Notes: generated by a model not told the origin, from the letters alone. Shown: positions 8,190 through 17,509, numbered from the stretch's first letter. The stretch is DNA of 64,000 nt from Bacilli bacterium (GCA_017634385.1 JAGBNN010000007.1:24415-88414), one strand, 5' to 3'. Numbers and translations: made by a program.

Positions 8190-8849
8190 TTATTTTCTTA
8201 TTTCATCTACTTTTTCAAGTATTTTTACTCTTCCTTGAACTAAATATTCATCCGATACTCTATTAAGATCTCTACTTCTTGGATTAAAATATCTTTTAGC
8301 AGCATTATATGAATCTATATATGTTGTAGTTTCATCAGGTAATAATTGTTCATTTGTTTGAAATGGTTCATTTTCAGGTTCTATTCTATAAATATCAATA
8401 TCACCATCTAATAAACATCTAAGCCAATATTCTACACCAGATTCATCACATGCATATAACGAATGTAATCTTGATGGTTTTGTAGGTTCGTAATTCTTTC
8501 TATATTCTTCAACTGATAATTCTCTTTTATTAATAGCAGCATTATGTAACATTTGACTTGCTTCCATCAATATTTTTTTATTATCAGTAGCAGTACCATA
8601 ACTTAAAGATATAGGTATAATTTCACCTAAATTAACATATTCTCCTAATGGTGCGAATCCTAATTGCTCATTTAATGCATTAGCAATAATTGTTATCCTT
8701 GGATAATCACTAGTTTTAACAAAATAACCTGTATTCATAACTCTATCATACAATCTATTATTAAAATTATTGTCATTTATGATTAATGTACTACCTTCCT
8801 TATATTGCTTATCATGATTACCTTTTAAATGTAAATGATATAATTCCAT
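8190..8849 (-). CDS. Unrecognised soluble protein at the end of the capsule biosynthesis operon
   Basis: A 219-residue protein without signal peptide or membrane helix, starting MELYHLHLKGNHDKQYKEG. It has conserved-looking patches NFNNRLYDRVMN, LGFAPLGEYVNLGEIIP and a C-terminal YNAAKRYFNPRSRDLNRVSDEYLVQGRV. I do not recognise the family; a weak resemblance to DUF2441-type proteins is a guess only. It follows the IspD/TarI gene by 12 bases and precedes a strong terminator, so it belongs to the capsule transcript or at least ends it. No catalytic motif could be assigned. Confidence 0.6.
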   Translation of the reverse strand: MELYHLHLKGNHDKQYKEGSTLIINDNNFNNRLYDRVMNTGYFVKTSDYPRITIIANALNEQLGFAPLGEYVNLGEIIPISLSYGTATDNKKILMEASQMLHNAAINKRELSVEEYRKNYEPTKPSRLHSLYACDESGVEYWLRCLLDGDIDIYRIEPENEPFQTNEQLLPDETTTYIDSYNAAKRYFNPRSRDLNRVSDEYLVQGRVKILEKVDEIRK

Positions 8850-8861
8850 AATATTACTCCT

Positions 8862-9563
8862 TTATTTAGTATTAATAAATTCTTCTGCAAGATATAAATC
8901 TTTTGGTGTTGTTATTTTTATATTATTTTTATCACCTTTTACTGGATATACCAAACCGCCATTATATGTTATATTTTCTGCCAAATCAGTAAATACGTCA
9001 TATTTATCTTTCGGTATATTCTCAGTCATTTCTAAAAAATATTTAATATTAAATGTTTGTGGTGATTGTCCTGTATATAAATTTTTTCTTGGATATAATT
9101 TATATATCATTCCCTCTTCATTAACTTCTGATATTGTTTCTATAAGATCAAATACTGTAGTCGCTGCATTATATTCTTTAGCATATTTTATATTTTCCTC
9201 AAAAATTCTATCTTCTGTAAATGGTCTCACTGCATCATGAGCAATGAATATATCATTTTCATTTACACCAAAATTTTTATCTATATATTCAATCCCATTT
9301 AAAGTTGATTCTAATCTATTAGTACCACCTACAGTTATATAAACATTTTTACTTAAATTGTAATCAGTTAATAAATCGGTCATATAAGCACAATATCCTT
9401 CGTTACAAACAATTATTACTTTATCAATTTGTTTTATACTTAATAATTTTTCCAATGTATATATTATTATTGGTTTATTATTAATCATTAAAAATTGTTT
9501 AGGAACTCCTACGTTACCCATTCTGGTTCCTTTACCACCAGCTAATAATATTGCATAATTCAT
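8862..9563 (-). CDS. IspD/TarI-family cytidylyltransferase
   Basis: A 233-residue nucleotidyltransferase. The N-terminal loop AILLAGGKGTRMG binds CTP, PKQF carries a catalytic lysine, AHDAVRPF near residue 108 binds the metal, and YTGQSPQTF and DKNNIKITTPKDL are family landmarks. IspD makes CDP-methylerythritol for isoprenoids; the close relatives TarI and Bcs1 make CDP-ribitol. The setting between a Wzx flippase and ugd, with a LicD phosphotransferase two genes upstream, favours a CDP-polyol for capsule decoration, but no TarJ-type reductase is present here, so a housekeeping ispD role is possible. Confidence 0.85.
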   Translation of the reverse strand: MNYAILLAGGKGTRMGNVGVPKQFLMINNKPIIIYTLEKLLSIKQIDKVIIVCNEGYCAYMTDLLTDYNLSKNVYITVGGTNRLESTLNGIEYIDKNFGVNENDIFIAHDAVRPFTEDRIFEENIKYAKEYNAATTVFDLIETISEVNEEGMIYKLYPRKNLYTGQSPQTFNIKYFLEMTENIPKDKYDVFTDLAENITYNGGLVYPVKGDKNNIKITTPKDLYLAEEFINTK

Positions 9564-9582
9564 AAATTAACCCCCTATTAAA

Positions 9583-11082
9583 TTATTTTTTTATATATTT
9601 TTTGAAAAAACTAAGTTCTTTTTTATAAAAAATTAAACTTATTATAAAATAAATAATTAGCATAATTATAGAATATATTATTAAATGTATTCCCCAATTT
9701 AATATTGTATATTCTACATTTGGTATTAATAATATACATATTAATATTCCTATAAATGTGCTTATACCAAATATTAACAATTTTGAATAAAAACTCCATG
9801 ATGAGTATGATTTTATTATTGATTTTGTAAAATATACATGGAATATCATTCTATATAACATACCAACTATAGTACCTATTGCTATACCTATAAGTCCATA
9901 TTTATTTACCAATAATATTGAAATTACAATATTTAGTAATGCTTCTATAAATGCTGGTTTTGTAATTTCTTTAAATTTATTTGCAGCATATGCTAAATTT
10001 AAATGTGGTAATTTTAGCAAATATATTGCCTCAGATATTAGTAATAAAACACCAAAAATTGGTTGATAATAATTAGCATCAGTTATTCCTTTTGTATATA
10101 ACATAACAAATGGAGTTATTAATAACCCTGCTATTGAAAAGCTAAAGAAAACTAACAAGTCTGTTATATATTCATATATATTAATTTTATCAACAATTAC
10201 TTTTTCATCACCCTTAGCTAGTGCATGTCCAATAGTAGGATTTATACCATTAGCAATAGAATTAATGATTGTTCTTAATCCTGTTGTAACTAATGCATAT
10301 ACACTATATATAGATACTGTTGCTAAATCAGTAAAAATTGTTAATATTGTTATATCTGTACTGAAATGAATGAATGCAGCTATATTTATAGCAAATCCAT
10401 TCCATCTATTTTTTAATAATTCATTATCTATTTTTGCTTGTTTATTTAATTTATAATTTTTCTTTATATATCTTGAATAAACAAAAGGTTGTAATAAAAA
10501 TAATGTTCCACTAATTAATTTTAATACATGGATATTTGGATATATTTTCACACATATAATTACTAAAATTAAATTCAATATTATCATTACTATTTGTGCT
10601 ATTGAAACAATATAAACTTTTTTATCTGCATTTAATAAAGTCTTTAATGTTAATGAATACATATATTGAATTAATAAATTTAATGATAATATTAGTGTTA
10701 AACTAAATACATATATAAATGAAAATTTAGTATTCATAAATATAGGATATAATATCCCTAATAATACTGAATAAACTATGAATATTACTCCAATTTTCTT
10801 ATAAAATTTATTAGCTGTATTTAATATAGAACTTATTTTTTCATTATCTCTATTAACCAACGGTTTATAAAGGCTTGCAGTTATAACACCAGTTACACCA
10901 CCTTCAACAAGTCCTATATAACTTAAAAATTGAGCTAAAGAAGATATTAAACCATTTACATTAGAACCAAAATATAAGAGTATTATCTTTGGAATTATAA
11001 ATGTACTAACAATATTACATATTTGTAAAATTAAACTAAATATTACATTTAATAACGTCTCTTTATTTTTCAATTTTTTCAT
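9583..11082 (-). CDS. Wzx-type polysaccharide flippase (MOP superfamily)
   Basis: A 499-residue integral membrane protein with 12-14 predicted helices spread over its whole length, starting with the family pattern (S)LILQICNIVSTFIIPKIIL and having YIGLVEGGVTGVITASLYKPL after helix 2. Members move the undecaprenyl-linked repeat unit across the membrane for polymerisation by Wzy. The gene overlaps licD by 20 bases; its ribosome site GGAGAG lies inside the end of licD, indicating coupled translation. The assignment to the MOP/Wzx class is firm; the substrate is not deducible. Confidence 0.88.
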   Translation of the reverse strand: MKKLKNKETLLNVIFSLILQICNIVSTFIIPKIILLYFGSNVNGLISSLAQFLSYIGLVEGGVTGVITASLYKPLVNRDNEKISSILNTANKFYKKIGVIFIVYSVLLGILYPIFMNTKFSFIYVFSLTLILSLNLLIQYMYSLTLKTLLNADKKVYIVSIAQIVMIILNLILVIICVKIYPNIHVLKLISGTLFLLQPFVYSRYIKKNYKLNKQAKIDNELLKNRWNGFAINIAAFIHFSTDITILTIFTDLATVSIYSVYALVTTGLRTIINSIANGINPTIGHALAKGDEKVIVDKINIYEYITDLLVFFSFSIAGLLITPFVMLYTKGITDANYYQPIFGVLLLISEAIYLLKLPHLNLAYAANKFKEITKPAFIEALLNIVISILLVNKYGLIGIAIGTIVGMLYRMIFHVYFTKSIIKSYSSWSFYSKLLIFGISTFIGILICILLIPNVEYTILNWGIHLIIYSIIMLIIYFIISLIFYKKELSFFKKYIKK

Positions 11083-11884
11083 CTTTATCTCTCCAGTAAA
11101 CTTTCATTTTATGATGACTTTTTCGTTTTTCTTTAGGTGGAAGCTTCATATAATCTCCAAATGTAGTTTTTAGTATTTCATCATAATTAGACGAAATCAT
11201 TGATTCTATATTTTCAAATTTTACTTTTTTATATAATTTCATATTATCAGTAAGTTGAATTTCTTTCTTGAAACCATATGCTGGCCAATTAGATAATATA
11301 TAATTTGTTTTTTTGATATTATTCCTATACATATTTTCATATATTTTGATTAAATTGTTATTGCCTATTATATGAGCAATAAAATTTCTTAATCTTTTAA
11401 TTATATTTTTTTCCTTTTTTATTTTATCTCTATTTTGTGCACTACTTCCTATAAGCATTTTTACTAATACAATGGTTTTATATTGTATATAACGAATTAT
11501 TTTATTATTAGAAACATATTTATATTTAAATATATCTAAATATACTCCATAATTTTCAATTACTTCTTGACCTTCTTCAATTAAAAAAGTTCTTCTATCT
11601 ATCAATTTTGAAAAGGGATATGAATAATCTTGATTATTTGATTCAAGTAAATAATATTTATCATTTTTTTTCTTCAATATATCAATTAACTTTTCATATT
11701 CATTAGGCATTAATATTATATCTATATCATCATCCCATGGAATCATTCCCTTATGTCGTATTGCCCCAATTAATGAACCCCCAATTAAAGAATAGTTAAT
11801 ATTATTTTTATCACATATTTTAGTGATATAATCTAGCATTTCAATTAAAAGTAATTGCTGCTCTTTTATACTTATTTTCTTCAT
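11063..11884 (-). CDS. LicD-family phosphotransferase
   Basis: A 273-residue soluble nucleotidyltransferase-fold enzyme. The signature GGSLIGAIRHKGMIPWDDDID at about residues 37-57 contains the catalytic GGS and DDD motifs of the LicD/fukutin family, which transfer phosphocholine, phosphoethanolamine or phosphoribitol from a CDP donor to a glycan. With the IspD/TarI-like enzyme in the same operon, phospho-polyol transfer is the best inference. Its ATG overlaps the TGA stop of wzy (ATGA), and its 3' end overlaps the flippase start. Confidence 0.9.
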   Translation of the reverse strand: MKKISIKEQQLLLIEMLDYITKICDKNNINYSLIGGSLIGAIRHKGMIPWDDDIDIILMPNEYEKLIDILKKKNDKYYLLESNNQDYSYPFSKLIDRRTFLIEEGQEVIENYGVYLDIFKYKYVSNNKIIRYIQYKTIVLVKMLIGSSAQNRDKIKKEKNIIKRLRNFIAHIIGNNNLIKIYENMYRNNIKKTNYILSNWPAYGFKKEIQLTDNMKLYKKVKFENIESMISSNYDEILKTTFGDYMKLPPKEKRKSHHKMKVYWRDKDEKIEK

Positions 11885-13110
11885 ATCAAATCCTCCTTTT
11901 TAACAAAATCGTAATATTTTATTGTAAAAATTATATAAATAATAAAAACAAACATATGTGTATAGTGAAAACATGATTCTGTTATTCCTCTAATTAAATT
12001 GGATATTAAATATGCAAACAAATAGAAATATTTCTTATCTAATGAAATTATATTTAACCCACATTTAAGACTTTTGACAAATAAAAACATATATGTAACA
12101 AACCCAATAATCCCAGAAGACAACAATAAATATAAAACACCATTGTGCGTATCATTTGGAAAAGACAAATTATATAATTGCATATAGTTTTTAGAATTAC
12201 CAATAATTTCATTATCATATCCATATCCAATTATAGGCTTTTCTTTAATAAAATTAATCGCTTTTTGCCAAATTAATGTTCTTCCAGAAAATGTTGTTGA
12301 TTTATTTGCAAATACAGACGAAATCAATCCAATGTCAACATTAAATAATACGACTATAAAATATAGTATCCAAATAATTAAACATACTATCAATGCATTT
12401 TTTGCTATATTACGATTATTTTTAATGATTCTATTAATTAATAGCAATACAAAAAAAATACACATTGTAAAAATACTTGTAATACTCTTAGTTAAGAATA
12501 TTGCCAATATTACAAACAAAATTATAAATATGTTTTTTAATTTCAATTTTTCATAGTATAAATAATAAATTGAAACTATCAAAGGAAAAAGTAACTCAAA
12601 CAAAGAATTCCTATTATTTGCTACTCCTAAAAAAGCATATGAATCCCATCCCTCATATAATACTCCTATTGATGGAAAAAATATATAAACAAAATAACTG
12701 AGTATTAATAAAAATGAAACTACTAATATAAAAATTTTAAAAAAACTTTTTATATTTTTAAAGTTATAGATAAAATATACATAAAAAATATACATATAAC
12801 CAATTGAAAAACTTCGTCTTAATAATGTAATTAAATTTAAATTTCCGTTGATACTTGTCGAAATTACATTGATAATTAATATAAAAATGAAATAAATTGA
12901 TATATTTTTTATAGTTTTTTTCTCTGAATGAGTCAAATTAATATTTTTTACATATGATAAAACATAAATTATTAAAAATGCACGCACACAATTTATTAAT
13001 ATATCTGGGTGAATTGAATAATTATTAAAGAATAATATATTTGTATTATAAGGAAGTATAGTTAATAGTAACATAATTAAATATATATTAGCTGTTTTTA
13101 TTTTTATCAT
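11881..13110 (-). CDS. Wzy-type O-antigen/capsule polymerase
   Basis: A 409-residue membrane protein with 10-12 predicted helices and a large extracytoplasmic loop after the middle, containing SGRTLIWQKAINFIKEKPIIGYGYDNE and PNDTHNGVLYLLLSSGIIGF. This is the Wzy_C / O-antigen ligase pattern (PF04932) seen in capsule polymerases. It joins repeat units on the outer face of the membrane. It ends in TGA, overlapping licD by four bases, and its start overlaps the stop of the upstream glycosyltransferase by one base, so three genes are tightly coupled. Confidence 0.85.
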   Translation of the reverse strand: MIKIKTANIYLIMLLLTILPYNTNILFFNNYSIHPDILINCVRAFLIIYVLSYVKNINLTHSEKKTIKNISIYFIFILIINVISTSINGNLNLITLLRRSFSIGYMYIFYVYFIYNFKNIKSFFKIFILVVSFLLILSYFVYIFFPSIGVLYEGWDSYAFLGVANNRNSLFELLFPLIVSIYYLYYEKLKLKNIFIILFVILAIFLTKSITSIFTMCIFFVLLLINRIIKNNRNIAKNALIVCLIIWILYFIVVLFNVDIGLISSVFANKSTTFSGRTLIWQKAINFIKEKPIIGYGYDNEIIGNSKNYMQLYNLSFPNDTHNGVLYLLLSSGIIGFVTYMFLFVKSLKCGLNIISLDKKYFYLFAYLISNLIRGITESCFHYTHMFVFIIYIIFTIKYYDFVKKEDLI

Positions 13111-14117
13111 TATCCCAACCTCCTATTTAAAAAGCAACAAATTTTTTTAAATAAATTGTTTTTGTTATATGAATTTGTATAACTTTTATACATTAATATG
13201 AAATGTATTAAAAATATCTTTTTAAAAATATTATATTTACTTTTCAATACAATATTTTTATATTCAAATATTGTCCTTTTACATTTATCATATATTTCTT
13301 CATTGAAATAATTACTTGAAATCATTTTAATAAGAAGTTTAATGGATATAAATACATATGACATTTTAATATTTTTATTAAATTTTGGATATAAATTATT
13401 TGTTTCATACAATAATTTATCATATTGATTTAAAATATCAGTATTTTTAATATTAAAATGATTATGCATTATACTTGATGTACTTCCTATATAGTAATTA
13501 TATAATTTTGCATTAGAAAAAACTATATTACCAATATTGTTTTTAATAACTTCATAATTAAAATATAAGTCTTCTCCAACTGCAACATTCTGAAATGTTA
13601 TATTCTTTAAATTTTGCTTATTATACATCTTATTACAACAAGATGATAGAAAATCTTTTCCATTTACTAAACCATTCAACGCTTCATCTTGGTTTAATAT
13701 TCTTATTTTATTTTGCCCACTATATTCTTTTATGCTATTTATATCACTTATTTTATTACTTTTTACTACAGACATATATGAATTTGTATTCATAATATTT
13801 TCAACCATATATTGTATATATTTTTTATCTAAAAAGTCATCACTATCTACAAAACATATATATTTACCTTTTGAATTTTTAATACCTATATTTCTTGCGG
13901 AAGAAACACCTCCATTACTTTTATGAATTACTTTCACTCTAGTATCTCTTTTACAATACTGATCACATATTTGTCCACTCGAATCTGTAGATCCATCATC
14001 TATTAACAATATTTCTATGTTTTTATATTGTTGGTTTAATATAGAATCAAGGCACTTACACAAATATTTTTCACAATTAAATATAGGCACAATTATTGAA
14101 ACTAATAATTTCTTCAT
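13110..14117 (-). CDS. Family 2 glycosyltransferase
   Basis: A 335-residue GT-A fold enzyme. It starts with LVSIIVPIFNCEKYLCKCLDSILNQQYKNIEILLIDDGSTDSS, has SNGGVSSARNIGI and the DxD-type motif FVDSDDFLD near residue 95, all typical of GT2 capsule transferases (CpsI/EpsJ-like). The C-terminal 200 residues are basic and Asn/Lys/Tyr-rich, as usual for acceptor-binding halves. The ATG at 14117 lies behind AGGGGG, which itself overlaps the stop of the frameshifted glycosyltransferase upstream, so translation of the two is likely coupled. The sugar transferred cannot be told from sequence. Confidence 0.9.
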   Translation of the reverse strand: MKKLLVSIIVPIFNCEKYLCKCLDSILNQQYKNIEILLIDDGSTDSSGQICDQYCKRDTRVKVIHKSNGGVSSARNIGIKNSKGKYICFVDSDDFLDKKYIQYMVENIMNTNSYMSVVKSNKISDINSIKEYSGQNKIRILNQDEALNGLVNGKDFLSSCCNKMYNKQNLKNITFQNVAVGEDLYFNYEVIKNNIGNIVFSNAKLYNYYIGSTSSIMHNHFNIKNTDILNQYDKLLYETNNLYPKFNKNIKMSYVFISIKLLIKMISSNYFNEEIYDKCKRTIFEYKNIVLKSKYNIFKKIFLIHFILMYKSYTNSYNKNNLFKKICCFLNRRLG

Positions 14118-14128
14118 ATATTATCCCC

Positions 14129-14877
14129 CTAAATTCTCCTTAATACTGCATGTACATTTTTCCAAAATAAATAATGTAATGATTTTAATACATTTAATTT
14201 TTCTTCTTCTCTATATAGATACCATAATGATTTTTGAGTTCTTAATTTATTTGATGAATTTGAATTTGGTATTCTTCTATAATATGAAAATACTTCTGGG
14301 ATACCATATGCAACATAGCCTTTTCTTAATATTCTCCACCATGTTGCTGTATCTTCAACATAATTATATTTGGCATATATATATCTTCTTTAGATAACTT
14401 ATCCATATCAAACATTACTGTAATTGTTGATATAATATTATTTTTTAATACTTCTTTATATTTTAGTATTTCTTTTGCAATTACTTTTTTTCCTGTTGGA
14501 ATGCAATATTCATTTGCGAATTCATATGAATGATAAGAAAAAGCACAATCTTTTTCATTCATAAATTTTACTTGTTTTTCTAACTTATCTTTATCCCATA
14601 GATCATCTGCATCTAAAAAACATATATATCTACCTTTAGCTTTTGTAATACCATTATTTCTAGATATTGCTGCTTTTGAATTTGTTTTATTATTTATTAA
14701 TTTTATTCTTTTATCTTTATATTTTTTTATTACATTAACACTATTATCAGTTGAGCAATCATTAACTAGTATCAATTCCCAATTTGTATAAGTTTGATTA
14801 AGTACTGTATTAATAGTTTCATCTAAGAATCTTTCAGCATTATATACTGGTACTACTATACTTACTAAATCTGTCAT
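14129..14877 (-). pseudogene. Family 2 glycosyltransferase, out of frame at an (AT)5 tract
   Basis: The first 175 codons encode a GT2 domain (VSIVVPVYNAERFLDETI, STDNSVNVIKKY, FLDADDLWDKDKLEKQ). At the tract 14375-14384, five AT units, the frame shifts: the open frame ends soon after with an unrelated tail, while the second frame continues YNYVEDTATWWRILRKGYVAYGI and then SYYRRIPNSN to a TAG at 14129. Removing one AT unit gives a continuous 248-residue protein (749 minus 2 bases is 249 codons) that reads KLSKEDIYAKYNYVEDTA, so the lesion is exactly one dinucleotide. This is either an assembly error, a fixed mutation, or a phase-variable off state. It sits second in the capsule operon. Confidence 0.85.
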
Positions 14878-14901
14878 ATGTATCCCCCTTACATGACAAA
14901 A

Positions 14902-14918
14902 ACTGCTTATTAGGCAGT
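14902..14918 (-). other. Hairpin between primer transferase and glycosyltransferase
   Basis: On the minus strand ACTGC, a 7-base loop and GCAGT followed by TTTTG lie in the 86-base gap after the primer transferase. The short stem and brief T-run suggest a weak, leaky terminator or processing hairpin that could lower expression of the downstream capsule genes. Confidence 0.45.
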
Positions 14919-14963
14919 CTTAGTTGTTTATTTTATTTTTGTTTTACCCCTTTATTCTTTTTA

Positions 14964-15578
14964 TTATGCTAATTTTTCTTGAGTTTTTAGATCTTCAATT
15001 TCACTTTTTATTCCTAATTTACCAATATCTACGCTTTCTTTCTTTAAAACAACATATATTGTTTTAAAAACTATATATATATCTTGTTTGAAAGAAAAGT
15101 TTTTAACGTATTGTAAGTCATAACTTATTTTTTGAAATATAGATATTCCATTTCTACCACTTGCTTGAGCAAGTCCTGTCATACCTGGTAATACTTTTAC
15201 TCTTCCTCTTTGAGTTTCATTCATATATTCAAAATATTCTGGTATCCAAGGTCTTGGTCCTATAAATGACATTTCTCCTTTTATTATGTTAAATATTTGT
15301 GGTAGTTCATCTAAAGAAGTCTTTCTTATAAATTTACCTACTTTAGTATATTGATCTCCTTTAGAAAAATCTCTTACATCATTATTAACTTTCATAGATC
15401 TAAATTTCATTAGTTTAAAGTTTTTACCATCTTTACCTGTTCTTTCTTGTTTAAATAAAGCTGGTCCTTTATCTTCTAACTTAATGCATATTGCGATTAT
15501 TATCATTGGTATTAATAATACTAATAACATAATAAGTGCGATTGTTAAATCTAGTCCTCTTTTTACATACTTATACAT
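14964..15578 (-). CDS. Undecaprenyl-phosphate sugar-phosphate transferase (primer transferase)
   Basis: A 204-residue monotopic membrane enzyme of the bacterial sugar transferase family (PF02397; WcaJ/PglC-like short form). One N-terminal helix (about residues 10-32) is followed by the catalytic patches FKQERTGKDGKNFKLMKFRSM, TSLDELPQIFNIIKGEMSFIGPRP and VLPGMTGLAQASGRN. It transfers a hexose-1-phosphate from a UDP-sugar to undecaprenyl phosphate and so starts each repeat unit. It is the first gene behind the capsule promoter, with ATG at 15578. Confidence 0.92.
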   Translation of the reverse strand: MYKYVKRGLDLTIALIMLLVLLIPMIIIAICIKLEDKGPALFKQERTGKDGKNFKLMKFRSMKVNNDVRDFSKGDQYTKVGKFIRKTSLDELPQIFNIIKGEMSFIGPRPWIPEYFEYMNETQRGRVKVLPGMTGLAQASGRNGISIFQKISYDLQYVKNFSFKQDIYIVFKTIYVVLKKESVDIGKLGIKSEIEDLKTQEKLA

Positions 15579-15613
15579 ACAAATTACCCCTGTTAATTAA
15601 ATTAGTGCAACTT

Positions 15614-15641
15614 ATTATATATAAAAAAAATATTTTGTCAA
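15614..15641 (-). promoter_or_regulatory. Capsule operon promoter
   Basis: On the minus strand a perfect -35 TTGACA (15641-15636), 16-base spacer and perfect -10 TATAAT (15619-15614), about 36 bases before the primer transferase start. Confidence 0.75.
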
Positions 15642-15665
15642 TTATTGTCGAAAAAAAGTATAAAA

Positions 15666-15687
15666 AATATAACCTAAAGGTTATATT
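15666..15687 (-). terminator. Intrinsic terminator after the DUF1016 gene
   Basis: A 10-bp perfect stem (AATATAACCT and complement) with a run of six T on the minus strand, overlapping the last codons. Confidence 0.75.
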
Positions 15688-16557
15688 ATCATGTATTCCC
15701 TTGATATTATTCTCTTATCTGAACAGTATTCTATTACATATTTATTATCTTTTTTACATATTATTATTCCTATTGTCTTATTTTGATATATATTTTTTAT
15801 ATTGTTATCTATAAAATTCATATATACTTCTATTTGTCCTATATATTCTTTTTTTAAATTAGTTACTTTTAATTCTATTACTACATAACAATTAAATTTT
15901 ATATTGTATAGAAGTAAATCTATATAATTATAGGTATCGCCTACTTTCATTATCTATAAAAGAATATCCTTCACCTAATTCTTTTAAAAATGATGGTATA
16001 TCTTCTAAAATTAATTGATGTAAGACTTTTTCATTAATTATATCTATATTATTCTTATTTCTTATAACAATTGGATTTAATACTAAATCTTTGATTTCAA
16101 TATTGTTATTATTAATTAATTTATTTTTTGTTTCTAATGGTAATCTTTCATATTCTTTTGATTTTACTTTAAATTCTAATTCTCTAACTGATAAATGCTT
16201 ATTTATGGTAGATTCGATATAATAATTAATAAGATTAATTTCTAAATTAAATAATAGTCTTAAATGGCTCCATGTTAATTGTGTCCACATCGTGGACACT
16301 TTTGGATTATTAAATATATTATAAAATTGTCGCATTCTAAATAATGTTCTTTTATTATATTTTTTACCTACTTCTATTACTAATTTTTTAGAATATTCAT
16401 CTATTATATTATCTCCATAATGTTTACCTGCTTCAAAAAGTAACTTACCTATTTCAAAATATGTTATAACTTTATGTCTTTCTTTTGAATAATCTTTTAT
16501 TTTTGAATATATATGATCATCTATTAATTTATTTTTTATTTGATTGTAATAATTCAT
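15681..16557 (-). pseudogene. DUF1016/YhcG-family PD-(D/E)XK nuclease gene split by a frameshift
   Basis: Two overlapping frames make up one protein. The first (16557 to 15928, 209 codons) is the DUF1016 N-terminal region with FEIGKLLFEAGKHYGDNII, MRQFYNIFNNP and TWSHLRLLFNL, ending LKELGEGYSFIDNE before a short wrong-frame tail. The second (15950 to 15681, 89 codons) resumes with VGDTYNYIDLLLYNIKFNCYVVIELK, the nuclease core with its D and E-x-K, then IGQIEVYMNF and NKTIGIIICKKDNKYVIEYC. A few codons normally between the two parts are missing as well as the frame. The second frame's ATG has no ribosome site. The family is linked to restriction-like DNA cleavage; this copy is probably inactive unless rescued by frameshifting. 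Confidence 0.85.
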
Positions 16558-16607
16558 AATATCCTCCTAATAGATTATTTGCTTTTTATATGTATTATTC
16601 CATTAAA

Positions 16608-16636
16608 AAAGACAGTTTTATATAAAAACTGTCTTT
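16608..16636 (-). terminator. Intrinsic terminator of truB
   Basis: A 12-bp perfect stem (AAAGACAGTTTT and complement) with a 5-base loop and a T-run on the minus strand; it overlaps the truB stop. Confidence 0.85.
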
Positions 16637-17454
16637 GGTTTTACCTTTTTTGAATCACTAGGGTCTGTTGTGTATATAGCTATTAATTTATCTTGATATA
16701 TGAATGCTATTTTAGGTGAATTATATCTATTTTCTAGTTTTTGACCATGACTTATCTTATTTTTTAAAAATTCATCTACTTCTACAGTTGGAATATCTAT
16801 TATTTGTTCCATTGGAATTAAATTATATTCATCATCTATATCTATAGAATCTTCTATTTTTATATTTCCTTGCTTTGTTCTTTTTAAATTACTCATAGTT
16901 CCTATTACATTTAATTTATCACATATATCATTTATTAAACTTCTTATATATGTTCCTTTAGAAACATTACATTTAAAAGTAAATGTATCTTCTTTAAAAT
17001 CTAATAGTTCTATATCATTTATATATACATCTTTTATAGGAAGTTCTACATCTTTTCCTTCTCTTGCATATTCATATAACTTTTTACCATTTACTTTTAC
17101 TGCGGAATATATAGGTACTGTCATATGATATTCTCCTTTAAATGAATTAAGTACTTTTATTAATTCTTCTTTATCTATATGTTCTTTCCTTTCTTCTAAT
17201 ATATTACCTGTGATATCGTATGTATCTGTTTTAATACCTAATTTTACTTCAGCGATATATTCTTTATTTAATGATGTAATATCTTCTACTAACTTTAATG
17301 CTTTACCTATGGCTAATACTAATACTCCTGTTGCGAGTGGATCAAGTGTTCCAGTATGACCTACTTTCTTAGTATTTAGCCTTTTAGATACTATATTTAC
17401 TACGTCTCTAGAAGTCATATCTTTTCTTTTATTTATTATTAATATTCCATCCAT
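16618..17454 (-). CDS. truB: tRNA pseudouridine(55) synthase
   Basis: A 278-residue enzyme making pseudouridine 55 in the T-arm of tRNAs. MDGILIINKRKDMTSRDVV and KKVGHTGTLDPLATGVLVLAIGKALKL (catalytic Asp in the GTLDP motif near residue 39) are diagnostic, followed by YIAEVKLGIKTDTYDITG, PIYSAVKVNGKKLYEYAREG and GTYIRSLINDICDKL. The C-terminal PUA-like part is short. In many Bacillota truB directly follows rbfA; here four wall or unknown genes separate them. The ATG at 17454 follows GGTGAT. Confidence 0.95.
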   Translation of the reverse strand: MDGILIINKRKDMTSRDVVNIVSKRLNTKKVGHTGTLDPLATGVLVLAIGKALKLVEDITSLNKEYIAEVKLGIKTDTYDITGNILEERKEHIDKEELIKVLNSFKGEYHMTVPIYSAVKVNGKKLYEYAREGKDVELPIKDVYINDIELLDFKEDTFTFKCNVSKGTYIRSLINDICDKLNVIGTMSNLKRTKQGNIKIEDSIDIDDEYNLIPMEQIIDIPTVEVDEFLKNKISHGQKLENRYNSPKIAFIYQDKLIAIYTTDPSDSKKVKPKTVFI

Positions 17455-17483
17455 AATATCACCTTTTTTATATTATAACATAA

Positions 17484-17509
17484 AAAATAATGCCAAATGG
17501 CATTATTTT
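17484..17509 (-). terminator. Intrinsic terminator after the glucosaminidase gene
   Basis: An 11-bp perfect stem (AAAATAATGCC and complement) with a 4-base loop and T-run on the minus strand. Confidence 0.85.

Noticed and set aside
14017..14397. Plus-strand frame opposite the two glycosyltransferase genes
   Set aside because: It lies antisense to recognisable coding sequence, has no ribosome site and gives low-complexity Phe/Leu/Ile sequence; the same applies to the other plus-strand frames opposite minus-strand genes.
14902..14918. Strong terminator after the first capsule gene
   Set aside because: The stem is only five base pairs with a short T-run and the genes beyond lack a clear promoter, so it is at most leaky.
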